Origin: Streptomyces lincolnensis
GTDB taxonomy: Bacteria > Actinomycetota > Actinomycetes > Streptomycetales > Streptomycetaceae
Direction: 5' to 3'
Assembly (NCBI RefSeq): GCF_001685355.1
Contig: NZ_CP016438.1
Coordinates: forward strand, 682,001 to 746,000
DNA length: 64,000 bases
Of the stretch, positions 40,700 to 48,991 are shown in pieces (position 1 is the first letter of the stretch; each line of letters starts with the position of its first letter). The notes beneath the pieces were generated by a model, which worked only from the letters and a program-made list of their open reading frames with translations, had not been told where the DNA came from and did not search any database. Position numbers and translations under genes: made by a program.

Positions 40700-42780
40700 C
40701 ACACGCTGCCGAAGCGCCAGTACATCGCGCCGCCGTGCCCGAAGACGCCCTGGTCCTGGCCACGCGTCCGCTGCGCGCCGAGGCCCAGATGGAAGAGACC
40801 TCCCGGTACGGCGATGACGTATGGACGCTGACGCCGGCGTGGCTGCGCGCAGACCGCAAGCCCCACCAGCTCGACTTCACGCAGGTCCCGCACGCTCACC
40901 GGGACACCGCCAAGCTCCTGTTCTACGCCCTGCTGATCCAGGACACCCCGCCCGGCGAAGAGCCGATCACGATCTCCAGCATCCGTGCCTATTTCACCTG
41001 CGTACGCCACTTCCTGGGGTGGGCACAGAGCCGTCAGCTCCCACTGGCGCAGCTGACGGGCGAGGACCTGGATGCCTACCACGCCGAGCTGACGTCGCTG
41101 CGGATGTCGGTCAGTGGGGTCTATCGCAACCGCCGTGCCGTGCGCCTGCTGTGGGCCTACCGTTCCCGCTTGGCCGACCACCTCGGGCAGGATCCGCTGC
41201 GGCGGGCGCTGTGGCAGGCATGGGCGCGCGGCAACCCCCGGCGGTATGACGAGAACCTCACCGACCGCATCCCCGAGCACATCATGGGACCCTTGCTGAC
41301 CTGGGCGCTGCGCTGGGTGGACGACCTCGCCGACGACGTGCTCGCCGCTCGTGCCGAGCGCGACGGCATCGACGCACGCCCGCCTGCCCACCCCGATCCG
41401 CTCGTGGCCCTGCAGGCTGTACTGGCCGACTTCCGCCGGCGCGGACAGCCGCTGCCGGCTGCACCTGCCCGGCTGGCCACGGGATGGCGCGGCAGAGGGG
41501 GGTACCCGAACCTCGCTTACCTGGCCCGGCTCGCCGGCCATCCGTCCTACCCGTTCAGAAAGGCCCGCTCCAGGCGTCTGATCGAGGAGGCGGTCCGCGA
41601 CCTCGGTGTGGGCACCGACTCCCCCCTGCGACACGTCCCGCAGGCGCAGGTGGACGGTCAGCGGTGGCTGGAGCAGATCTCCTACTACGAGGTTGGCCAG
41701 TTCGAGCGGCTGCTGCAGGTGTCCTGCTGGATCGTCATCGCCTACCTCTCCGGCCTTCGCGACTCCGAGATCAAACACTTGCGGCGCGGTTGCGTGAGCG
41801 CCCAGCGCGACGCCGACGGCCGTATCTACCGCTACCGGCTTCACGGACTGGCCTTCAAGGGCGAAGGAGTCCATGGCGCGGCCGCCACCTGGATCGTCAC
41901 CGCTCCCGTCGCACGGGCCGTCGTCGTCCTGGAGCGCTGCCAGCCAGCCGACGAGCCCTACCTGTTCGCGCATCCGCTCAAATCGGCCAACCACCAGCGC
42001 CACCACGTGGCCGGGCGCGTGCGCACCAGCGCCACCACCATCAAGGATATCACCGCACTGGCCAGGTGGATCAACGCCTACTGCGCCGCTCACTCACGCG
42101 TGGATACGATCCCCGCGGACAAGGGGCGCCTGCCGCACCTGACGCCCCGGCAGTTCCGACGCACCCTGGCCTGGTTCATCGCCCGCCGCCCGGGCGGCAC
42201 CATCGCCGGCGCCCTGCAATACCGCCACCAGCGCATCCAGATGTTCGAGGGCTACGCCGGCACCAGCGACTCCGGCTTCCGTGACGAGGTCGAGGCCGAA
42301 GAAGCCTTCGCCCGCGGCCAGTTCCTCGCCGAGCTGGGCACCGACGACGACCGGCCGACTCTGACCGGTCCCGCAGGCCCGGAAGCCGAAGCCCGACTTG
42401 CCGAGCTCGCCCGCCGCACCGTCTTCGCCGGCCAGGTTGTCACCGACGAAGCCCGCCTGCGGCGCATCCTGGCCCGTCACGACACCCACATGTACCCGGG
42501 GACCTTCGTCACCTGCGTCTACAACCCGGACCGCGCCCTGTGCCGCGCGCCCGCCGACCCCGGCCACCAGCCGGCCTTGGCCGACTGCCAGCCCCTGGCC
42601 TGCCGCAACACCGCCCTCACCCCCGCCAACCACCAAGCCCTCTCCAGCCACCTTGCTCAGCTGGAGAACGCCCTGGACGACGGCGCCCGCCTCGCCCCCT
42701 ACGTCCGACACCGTCTTCAGGAACAGCACCGTGCCACGGCCGCGTTCCTGGCCCGCCACGATCCGGAGCCCGCCGAGTGA
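40696..42780 (+). CDS. Recombinase 3 of the trio
   Basis: 694 residues from an ATG in an ATGA overlap. The N-terminal SSIRAYFTCVRHFLGWAQSR is core-binding, CWIVIAYLSGLRDSEIKHLR carries the catalytic arginine, LTPRQFRRTLAWFIARRPGG the H/R box region and QYRHQRIQMFEGYAGT the final histidine and tyrosine. A cysteine-bearing tail (TCVYNPDRALC, CQPLACRNTA) follows, as in transposon-type recombinases. The stop overlaps the GTG of the fourth gene. Confidence 0.8.
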   Translation: MTHAAEAPVHRAAVPEDALVLATRPLRAEAQMEETSRYGDDVWTLTPAWLRADRKPHQLDFTQVPHAHRDTAKLLFYALLIQDTPPGEEPITISSIRAYFTCVRHFLGWAQSRQLPLAQLTGEDLDAYHAELTSLRMSVSGVYRNRRAVRLLWAYRSRLADHLGQDPLRRALWQAWARGNPRRYDENLTDRIPEHIMGPLLTWALRWVDDLADDVLAARAERDGIDARPPAHPDPLVALQAVLADFRRRGQPLPAAPARLATGWRGRGGYPNLAYLARLAGHPSYPFRKARSRRLIEEAVRDLGVGTDSPLRHVPQAQVDGQRWLEQISYYEVGQFERLLQVSCWIVIAYLSGLRDSEIKHLRRGCVSAQRDADGRIYRYRLHGLAFKGEGVHGAAATWIVTAPVARAVVVLERCQPADEPYLFAHPLKSANHQRHHVAGRVRTSATTIKDITALARWINAYCAAHSRVDTIPADKGRLPHLTPRQFRRTLAWFIARRPGGTIAGALQYRHQRIQMFEGYAGTSDSGFRDEVEAEEAFARGQFLAELGTDDDRPTLTGPAGPEAEARLAELARRTVFAGQVVTDEARLRRILARHDTHMYPGTFVTCVYNPDRALCRAPADPGHQPALADCQPLACRNTALTPANHQALSSHLAQLENALDDGARLAPYVRHRLQEQHRATAAFLARHDPEPAE

Positions 42781-43184
42781 AACGAGCCCTGCCCGACGCC
42801 GACACCGTCAAGGCCGCCATCGACACCGTCTTCGACGAGGCGTCCGCCAGCGGACGCAGGCCGACCGTCACCGCCATCGAGCGCCGCCTCGGCATCCCCC
42901 ACGCCACCTTCCACCGCCACTACGCCGACCTGATCGACACCCACTTCCGGCCCCGGATCCCCGCGGCCCGCAACCAGACGCGCACGGACCGGCCGATGAC
43001 CGACGAGCCCAAGGAGGAGAATCTCCGCCGGCTGCGGCAGGAAAACACCGACCTGCGCCGCACCCTCGCCCTGTACGAGGAGGCCATCCGGCAACTCACC
43101 CTCGAAAACCACGCCCTGCGCGGCGGCAGCAGCGTCATCCCCCTGCCCACCCGCAGCCGAACCTCCGCACCATCACAGCCCTGA
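42777..43184 (+). CDS. Small HTH/coiled-coil accessory protein of the recombinase module (TnpC-like)
   Basis: 135 residues. GRRPTVTAIERRLGIPHATF is a helix-turn-helix and ENLRRLRQENTDLRRTLALY a coiled coil, the layout of Tn554 TnpC-like or DUF6262-like proteins that steer transposition. GTG start in a GTGA overlap with recombinase 3. The C-terminal 20 residues are low complexity. Confidence 0.7.
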   Translation: MKRALPDADTVKAAIDTVFDEASASGRRPTVTAIERRLGIPHATFHRHYADLIDTHFRPRIPAARNQTRTDRPMTDEPKEENLRRLRQENTDLRRTLALYEEAIRQLTLENHALRGGSSVIPLPTRSRTSAPSQP

Positions 43185-43246
43185 CCTGGGCCCCGTCCGG
43201 GCCGTCCAGCGCGCGAGGACCGGCGTCACCGCGTAGATGTGGCGGC

Positions 43247-44230
43247 GTGACCCTGACACCCCCGATCGAGCCGATGCTCGCCGAAGCCCGGCGGCAGCTG
43301 CCCCCGGACGAGGCACTGCCACAGGACTGGGTCGCGGAACAGAAGCCGGACGGCTTCCGGGCCATCCTCTTCGCACGCCCCGGATTCGTCATGCTCCAGT
43401 CCCGCCAGGGCGCGGACCTTACCGGCGCCTTCCCTGACATTGCCGCTGCGGCCACCGAGCCGGGTGAGGCGCTCGTGCTGGACGGCGAGCTCGTGGTGCC
43501 ACACGAGGGGCGGCTGCACTTCGAAGAGTTGCAGCGCCGTGCTCGACGCCGAGGCCGCGGCGCCGTCCAGGCGGCGGCCGAGCGCCCCGCCTACCTGATC
43601 GTTTTCGACGTCCTGGAGGCCGGGGGCACCGAGTTGCTCGCCCGGCCGTATCGCGAGCGGCGCGCGATCCTGGAGGACCTCTTCGCCCGCGAGGTGCTCG
43701 CCGCACCGTTCACGCTGTGCCCTGCCACCGGCGACCGGGCGACCGCGCTGGATTGGCTGGACCCGGCCTGGGGCACGGTCGGCATCGAGGGCGTCGTGAT
43801 CAAGGGCGGCGGGCAGCCGTACCTGCCGGGCAGGCGTGCCTGGATCAAGGTCCGCTCCCGTACCACCGCCGAAGCACTGGTCGGCGGGATCACCGGGACG
43901 CTCTCCTCGCCGGCCACGCTGCTGCTGGCCCGCTATGACGCCGTCGGAGACCTGCGGTTGCTCGCCCGCACCACACCCCTGTCCACCGCCCAACGGCGCG
44001 ACCTCGCCCGGCGACTGCACGCGGCCGGCCCCGACCACCCCTGGCACGGACGAAGCTTCTCCGCTGGCTGGGACGCCGGCGAACTGGAATACCGCCCCGT
44101 GCGGCCTGACCTGGTGGCGGAGTTCCAGGCCGACACCGCGATCGACGCGGGGCTCTACCGTCACCCCGTCCGGTTCCTGCGGTTGCGCGACGACCTAGCG
44201 CCGGGCCAGGTACTGCCCTTCACCCCCTGA
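43247..44230 (+). CDS. ATP-dependent DNA ligase (LigC/LigD-ligase type)
   Basis: 327 residues. Lys33 in EQKPDGFRAILF is the adenylated lysine of motif I (K-x-D-G-x-R). LVLDGELVVPHEGRLHFEEL is motif III, YLIVFDVLEAGG motif IIIa, GIEGVVIKGG motif IV and AWIKVRSR motif V. A C-terminal OB-fold follows. It is a stand-alone ligase without primase or nuclease domains. The GTG at 43247 begins the family N-terminus. It follows the recombinase module by 62 bases and may be cargo or help seal DNA during movement (inference). Confidence 0.88.
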   Translation: MTLTPPIEPMLAEARRQLPPDEALPQDWVAEQKPDGFRAILFARPGFVMLQSRQGADLTGAFPDIAAAATEPGEALVLDGELVVPHEGRLHFEELQRRARRRGRGAVQAAAERPAYLIVFDVLEAGGTELLARPYRERRAILEDLFAREVLAAPFTLCPATGDRATALDWLDPAWGTVGIEGVVIKGGGQPYLPGRRAWIKVRSRTTAEALVGGITGTLSSPATLLLARYDAVGDLRLLARTTPLSTAQRRDLARRLHAAGPDHPWHGRSFSAGWDAGELEYRPVRPDLVAEFQADTAIDAGLYRHPVRFLRLRDDLAPGQVLPFTP

Positions 44231-44290
44231 TGGGGGGCCGAGTGACTCGGATGCCAGTGCCGCCCGTGACTGAGGGGCAGACCCGGGAAG

Positions 44291-45373
44291 TCAGCGCGTG
44301 CGGGCTGTGCCCTCCGAAAGCCGGTCGGTGCCTTCCTGTTCGCTGAGGGGAGCGGGAGGCGGGGCTGTGGTTCCTCGGGGGATGAGGTGGGTGGGCAGGA
44401 CGATGTGCCGGCCGTGGTCGGACTCCGGGTCGTTGATGAGTTCCAGGGCCAGTTCGGCGGCAGCGCGGCCCAGGTCGGACGGCGACTGGGCGACGGTGGA
44501 CAGGTCGAGCCATTCGGCCATCAGCTGGTCGTCGAAGCCGAGGACGGAGATGCGCTGGGGGACGTCGATCTGGACGGTGCGCAGGGTGGAGATGACGGAG
44601 GCGGCAAGTTCGTCCTGTTCGGCGAAGATCGCTGTGGGTGGTTCGCGCAGGCTGAGCAGGGTGCCGACGGCCTGAGTCGTGCCGCGTTTGTCGCGGGGCG
44701 GGGTGGTGACGACGAGGTCGTCGTCCAGCGGTATGCCCGCCTCGGTGAGCGCCTGCCGGTAGCCGACGAGGCGCTCGCGTGAGCTGAAGCTGAAGCCGCG
44801 GGCGTTGACGGTGTGGGCGAAGGCGATGCGGCGGTGGCCGAGGTTGATCAGGTGGCGGGTGGCCTTGCAGGCGGCGGCGACGTCGTCGACGTAGACGCTG
44901 GGGCGTCCTTCGACGTGCTGGCTGATGTAGATGACCGGCATGGCGAGGTCGTCGAGGCGAGCGGTCTCCTCCTTGGTGAGGTCGAAGCAGAACACCAGGA
45001 GGGCGTCGGCGTTGCGCCGGGCGGGCAGGCGGTCGAAGAACTCGGCCCGCTCGGCCAGGTCAGGGACCACGTAGACGGTCATCTCCATGCCCGCCTCCCT
45101 CAGCAGCGGGCCCAGGCTGGACAGTGCCGCCCCCATGAACCAGGAGTCGAGTGTGGGCACGAGCACTGCCATGACGCCGGTGCGGCCGGTGACCAGGCTG
45201 GATGCCTGACGGGAGACGGCGAAGTTCAGCTCGCGGGCGGCCTGCTCGACTCGGGCCCGGACGTTGGGCGAGACCGAGGTCAGGCCGCGCATCGTGCGCG
45301 AGACGGTCGACGGGGAAACCCCCGCCCGTTCGGCGACGTCGGCCAGGGTCGGGTGCCGCTGAGCTGGTGACAT
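44291..45373 (-). CDS. LacI-family transcriptional repressor of the sugar operon
   Basis: 360 residues. TLADVAERAGVSPSTVSRTM is the LacI DNA-binding helix-turn-helix with hinge NVRARVEQAARELNF, followed by a periplasmic-binding-like sensor (VMAVLVPTLDSWFMGAALSS, PPTAIFAEQDELAASVISTL, ISVLGFDDQLMAEWLDLSTV). It is divergent from the sugar importer genes, where a strong promoter and an operator-like palindrome occur at 45521-45567. The effector is probably an alpha-glucoside or a product of it. Confidence 0.9.
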   Translation of the reverse strand: MSPAQRHPTLADVAERAGVSPSTVSRTMRGLTSVSPNVRARVEQAARELNFAVSRQASSLVTGRTGVMAVLVPTLDSWFMGAALSSLGPLLREAGMEMTVYVVPDLAERAEFFDRLPARRNADALLVFCFDLTKEETARLDDLAMPVIYISQHVEGRPSVYVDDVAAACKATRHLINLGHRRIAFAHTVNARGFSFSSRERLVGYRQALTEAGIPLDDDLVVTTPPRDKRGTTQAVGTLLSLREPPTAIFAEQDELAASVISTLRTVQIDVPQRISVLGFDDQLMAEWLDLSTVAQSPSDLGRAAAELALELINDPESDHGRHIVLPTHLIPRGTTAPPPAPLSEQEGTDRLSEGTARTR

Positions 45374-45417
45374 GAGCGGAAGTTAGCACAGTTCGAGCCT
45401 TCAGCGGGAGTCTCCGT

Positions 45418-45429
45418 GACAGCGCTGTC
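45418..45429. promoter_or_regulatory. Perfect 12-bp palindrome upstream of the LacI gene
   Basis: GACAGCGCTGTC is self-complementary and lies 45 bases before the LacI start. It may be an autoregulatory operator. Confidence 0.4.
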
Positions 45430-45520
45430 TCGCCCTTCAGCAGGGTGTGGTGACCGGTTACATCACATATAGGCACGGCATTTGCCCGCTAACTCATCCG
45501 TGCTACTGCGACGTTACGCA

Positions 45521-45567
45521 TTGACTTCCGCCGAGTGCACTTCTACGGTGCAAGCGTTGTCACAACG
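45521..45567 (+). promoter_or_regulatory. Promoter and LacI-type operator of the sugar uptake operon
   Basis: TTGACT (45521-45526), a 17-base spacer and TACGGT (45544-45549) form a near-consensus vegetative promoter. CGTTGT-C-ACAACG (45555-45567), a 6-bp inverted repeat around one base, lies exactly where transcription should start. A repressor bound there would block initiation. Confidence 0.75.
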
Positions 45568-45740
45568 GAGTCGAAGTCGTCGCCGTGGTTCCATCATTCG
45601 CGGCTTTGACCTGCTCTTTTGATCTACAAGACGCTATGACAGCACAGTCTCGTATCAGAGCCGTCTCATAGCCATCTCGGTAGCTGCTCCCTACAGGGCG
45701 CCCTCGCCGAGACTCCGGTTCCGCACGTCCAGGAGAGACA

Positions 45741-47039
45741 GTGAACGCCAGAACCTGCAGAGTCCTTCGGTGCTCGGCCGTGCTTGTCGCCGCCGGGCTT
45801 GTCCTTACCGCCTGCGGCTCCTCCGATGACAGCAGTTCGTCGGGGGCCTCGAAGAGCCCGTCGTTCTCGGGCCGTGGCCCGATTACGTTCGCGGCCGCCA
45901 AGGACAGCTCCGGCGTCGTCCAGAAGGTCATCGACGGCTGGAACAAGCAGCACCCGAAGGAGAAGGTCACCTTCGTCCAGCTGCCGTCGGACGTGAACCA
46001 GCAGCGTCAGCAGATGATCCAGAACGCCGAGACGAAGTCCGACGCCTATACGGTGCTCTCCCTGGATGCGGTGTGGACTTCGGAGTTCGCCGCCCACCAG
46101 TGGATCGACCAGCTGCCCGCCGCGCAGTTCCCGCTGGACAAGATGCTCAAGCCGGTGGTGGAGACGACCAAGTACCGCGACCACCTGTACGCGGTCCCGC
46201 AGTCCTCCGACGGAGGCATGCTGTACTACCGCTCCGACCTGCTGAAGAAGGCCGGCGTCAGCGCCGCGCCGACCACGTGGGCGGAAATGCAGGCGGCCTG
46301 CGCCAAGGTCGAGAAGCTACCCGAGGCCAAGGGCATGTCCTGCTACGCCGGCCAGTTCCAGAAGTACGAGGGCCTCACCGTCAACTTCTCCGAGGCCGTG
46401 AACTCCGCCGGCGGAGTCGTCACCGACGCGGGCGGCAAGCCGGACGTCGACACACCCGCGGCGAAGAAGGGCCTGGACTTCCTGGTCGACTCCTTCAAGG
46501 ACGGCACCATCCCGAAGGAGGCCATCACCTACCAGGAGGAGGAAGGCCGCCAGGCGTTCCAGTCCGGCAAGCTGATCTTCCTGCGCAACTGGCCGTACGT
46601 GTACTCGCTGGCCGAGAAGAGCAAGGTCGCGGGCAAGTTTACGGTCGCGCCGCTGCCCGGCCTGACCGGAGCCGGCTCCTCCACCCTGGGCGGCCACAAC
46701 GTGGCCCTGTCCTCCTTCGCCAAGAACAAGGCCACGGCGCTGGACTTCATCAAGTACTTCACCAACCACGACAGCGCGACCACGTTCCTCAAGGAGGGCT
46801 CGGCCGCTCCGCCGTACGCGGACCTGTACGACGACCAGGCGCTGGCCAAGCAGTACCCGTACCTGCCGGTGCTGAAGAAGTCGATCCTCAACGCGGTGCC
46901 GCGCCCGAGGGTGGTCCAGTACGGCGACGTGTCCTCGGCGATCCAGCAGGAGGCGTACGCGGCCCTGAACGGCGACAAGTCCAGCACACAGGCGCTGAAA
47001 GACCTGCAGGAAGCCCTGCAGAAGCTCTCGGCGCAGTGA
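45741..47039 (+). CDS. Sugar ABC transporter substrate-binding lipoprotein (maltose/trehalose/alpha-glucoside type)
   Basis: 432 residues from a GTG with CAGGAGAGA upstream. Lipobox LVLTACGSS. ITFAAAKDSSGVVQKVIDGW, YAVPQSSDGGMLYYRSDLLK, EEEGRQAFQSGKLIFLRNWP and FAKNKATALDFIKYFTNHDS are typical of family 1 sugar receptors related to MalE, ThuE and AglE. The importer lacks its own ATPase, as is usual in Streptomyces, where the shared MsiK ATPase energises such systems (family knowledge). Confidence 0.9.
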   Translation: MNARTCRVLRCSAVLVAAGLVLTACGSSDDSSSSGASKSPSFSGRGPITFAAAKDSSGVVQKVIDGWNKQHPKEKVTFVQLPSDVNQQRQQMIQNAETKSDAYTVLSLDAVWTSEFAAHQWIDQLPAAQFPLDKMLKPVVETTKYRDHLYAVPQSSDGGMLYYRSDLLKKAGVSAAPTTWAEMQAACAKVEKLPEAKGMSCYAGQFQKYEGLTVNFSEAVNSAGGVVTDAGGKPDVDTPAAKKGLDFLVDSFKDGTIPKEAITYQEEEGRQAFQSGKLIFLRNWPYVYSLAEKSKVAGKFTVAPLPGLTGAGSSTLGGHNVALSSFAKNKATALDFIKYFTNHDSATTFLKEGSAAPPYADLYDDQALAKQYPYLPVLKKSILNAVPRPRVVQYGDVSSAIQQEAYAALNGDKSSTQALKDLQEALQKLSAQ

Positions 47040-47053
47040 GAAGGAGGCTCGTG

Positions 47054-48109
47054 GTGGCCACTCGGACCCCACCTGAGACGGCCGCGGACCGGCCGCCCGG
47101 ACCGGCATCAGGCCGGGCCGGGCGGCCCCCCGCGCCGGAGAAAGCCCGGCGCGGCCGGAAGTCGGCCACAGCGGGTACCGGCCGGATGGCGGCCCTGCTG
47201 GTGTCCCCGACCCTGCTCGTACTGACCGTCGTCGTGCTGTACCCGACGATCATGGCGCTGCGGGAATCGCTGTACGGGACCAAGGGTCTGGACCCGAAGA
47301 CCGGCTTCATCAGCGACACCGAGCCGTTCGTCGGGCTGCAGAACTACACCGACATCTTCGGCGAGGCCGGAGAGCGATTCTGGAACGCCTTTTGGAACAC
47401 CACCTTCTTCACCGTCGTCACCGTGGGGCTGGAGACGGTGATCGGTGTCGCGATGGCACTGATCATGCACAAGGCGTTCAGCGGGCGGGCCCTGATCCGT
47501 GCGAGCATCCTGATTCCCTGGGCCGTGCCCACGGCCATCTCCGGCCTGCTGTGGCGGTGGATCTTCAACAGTGACGGTATCGCCAACGCCCTGATCGGGC
47601 ACCAGATCCTGTGGACCACCGAGGGATTCCACGCCAAGGTCGCCGTCATCATCGCCGAGGTATGGAAGACCGCCCCCTTCATCGGGCTGCTGGTCCTGGC
47701 CGGCCTGCAGGTCATCCCGAGGGAGGTCTACGAGGCGGCCCGCATGGACGGGGCGAGCCCGCTGCGCCAGTTCTGGCACATCACCCTGCCGCTGGTGAAG
47801 CCCGCCCTGCTGGTGGCAGTGCTCTTCCGCTGCCTGGACGCGCTGCGCATGTTCGACCTGCCCTACCTCCTCGTCGGCGCGCAGAAGAGTTCGGTGGAGA
47901 CCCTGTCGATGCTCGCGCAGAACGAGGCGTCCAACGTCCGCTTCGGGCCGGCCGCTGCCTATGCGGTCGCCCTCTTCGTCTACGTCCTTCTCATCGCGCT
48001 GGGCTTCGTTCGGCTGCTGGGCGCGGACGTCGTCGGCGACGCGGGCGGTCCGGGCAGGAAGAAACGCCGATGGGCCTCGAAGCGGAACCGTGTGGAGGTG
48101 CCGGCATGA
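47054..48109 (+). CDS. Sugar ABC transporter permease (MalF type)
   Basis: 351 residues. A basic, proline-rich cytoplasmic N-terminus of about 45 residues is followed by six spans. YEAARMDGASPLRQFWHITL is the EAA loop that docks the ATPase, and ILIPWAVPTAISGLLWRWIF is a typical MalF-family span. GTG 47054 is preferred to GTG 47051 since AAGGAGG ends six bases before it. The stop overlaps the next ATG. Confidence 0.9.
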   Translation: MATRTPPETAADRPPGPASGRAGRPPAPEKARRGRKSATAGTGRMAALLVSPTLLVLTVVVLYPTIMALRESLYGTKGLDPKTGFISDTEPFVGLQNYTDIFGEAGERFWNAFWNTTFFTVVTVGLETVIGVAMALIMHKAFSGRALIRASILIPWAVPTAISGLLWRWIFNSDGIANALIGHQILWTTEGFHAKVAVIIAEVWKTAPFIGLLVLAGLQVIPREVYEAARMDGASPLRQFWHITLPLVKPALLVAVLFRCLDALRMFDLPYLLVGAQKSSVETLSMLAQNEASNVRFGPAAAYAVALFVYVLLIALGFVRLLGADVVGDAGGPGRKKRRWASKRNRVEVPA

Positions 48110-48939
48110 CCGCGACGCTGAAATGGCGAACCTGGCTGCTCTACCTGGGAGTTGCTGCAGTGGTGGCCTACTGCCTGGCCCCCTTCTACTGGATGCTGGT
48201 CTCCAGCCTGCGCCGGACCTCGGACATCTTCGACACCTCGCTGCTGCCCGCCCCGGTGTCGTTCGAGAACTACCGTGCGGTCTTCAGCCCCTCCCAGGGC
48301 TTCGGCCGCGCCCTGCTCAACAGCCTGATCGTCGCCGGCACGACCACCGTCCTGGCGCTGCTGCTGGCCACGTTCACCGCCTACGCGATGGCCCGGCTGG
48401 AGTTCCGCTTCAAGCGGCTGATCCTCACCCTGATCATCGCGACCTCGATGTTCCCGGTCGTGTCGATCCTGGTCCCGCTGCTGAAGCTGTTCACCGACAT
48501 CGGCTGGATCAACACCTACCAGGCGATGATCGTGCCCAGCATGTCGTTCGTGCTGCCGCTGGCGGTGTGGAATCTGACCACGTTCTTCCGGCAGATGCCC
48601 GACGAACTGGAGCAGGCTGCGATGATCGACGGCTGCACCCGCGGCCAGGCGTTCCGCAAGATCATCATCCCGCTCGCCGCACCGGGCATCTTCACCACCG
48701 CGATCATCATCTTCATCGCCGCCTGGAACGAGTTCCTCATCGCCCTGTCGATGACGAACCGGCCCAGCATCCAGACCGCGCCGGTCGCCATTTCCAAGTT
48801 CGCCGGCGCCAGCCAGTTCGACACCCCGTTCGGCAGCCAGATGGCCGCAGGCGTCCTGGTCACCATCCCACTGGTGATCATGGTGCTGCTCTTCCAGCGC
48901 CGCATCGTCGCCGGACTCACCGCGGGCGCGGCCAAGTAA
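48106..48939 (+). CDS. Sugar ABC transporter permease (MalG type)
   Basis: 277 residues, ATGA overlap with the previous gene. Six spans; DELEQAAMIDGCTRGQAFRK is the EAA loop and FYWMLVSSLRRTSDIFD the usual N-terminal periplasmic turn of MalG proteins. It pairs with the MalF-type protein to form the channel. The GH13 gene follows 52 bases downstream in the same operon. Confidence 0.92.
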   Translation: MTATLKWRTWLLYLGVAAVVAYCLAPFYWMLVSSLRRTSDIFDTSLLPAPVSFENYRAVFSPSQGFGRALLNSLIVAGTTTVLALLLATFTAYAMARLEFRFKRLILTLIIATSMFPVVSILVPLLKLFTDIGWINTYQAMIVPSMSFVLPLAVWNLTTFFRQMPDELEQAAMIDGCTRGQAFRKIIIPLAAPGIFTTAIIIFIAAWNEFLIALSMTNRPSIQTAPVAISKFAGASQFDTPFGSQMAAGVLVTIPLVIMVLLFQRRIVAGLTAGAAK

Positions 48940-48991
48940 CCCCCGGCCGCTGCATCGCACTTTCCCCCACTATCGAAGGACCCTCAGCACC

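Larger units (their letters stand above)
37361..44230 (+). mobile_element. Recombinase-trio transposition module (Tn554 / RIT-like) with adjacent DNA ligase
   Basis: Three different tyrosine recombinases and a small HTH/coiled-coil protein follow each other with GTGA or ATGA overlaps (37383-43184), directly after a truncated gene. The arrangement recalls tnpA-tnpB-tnpC of Tn554 and recombinase-in-trio elements. The DNA ligase at 43247 may be cargo. The outer ends were not found; the right end may lie at about 44.2 kb or, if the sugar operon is included, near 53.0 kb. Confidence 0.65.

Noticed and set aside
38735..42093. Long minus-strand frames opposite the recombinases
   Set aside because: Composition is typical of antisense high-GC frames. 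The plus-strand recombinases overlap precisely and have catalytic motifs.
44238..44250. CCGAGTGACTCGG palindrome between ligase and LacI genes as terminator
   Set aside because: A one-base centre leaves no room for a hairpin loop, and no T-run follows. Its role is undecided.
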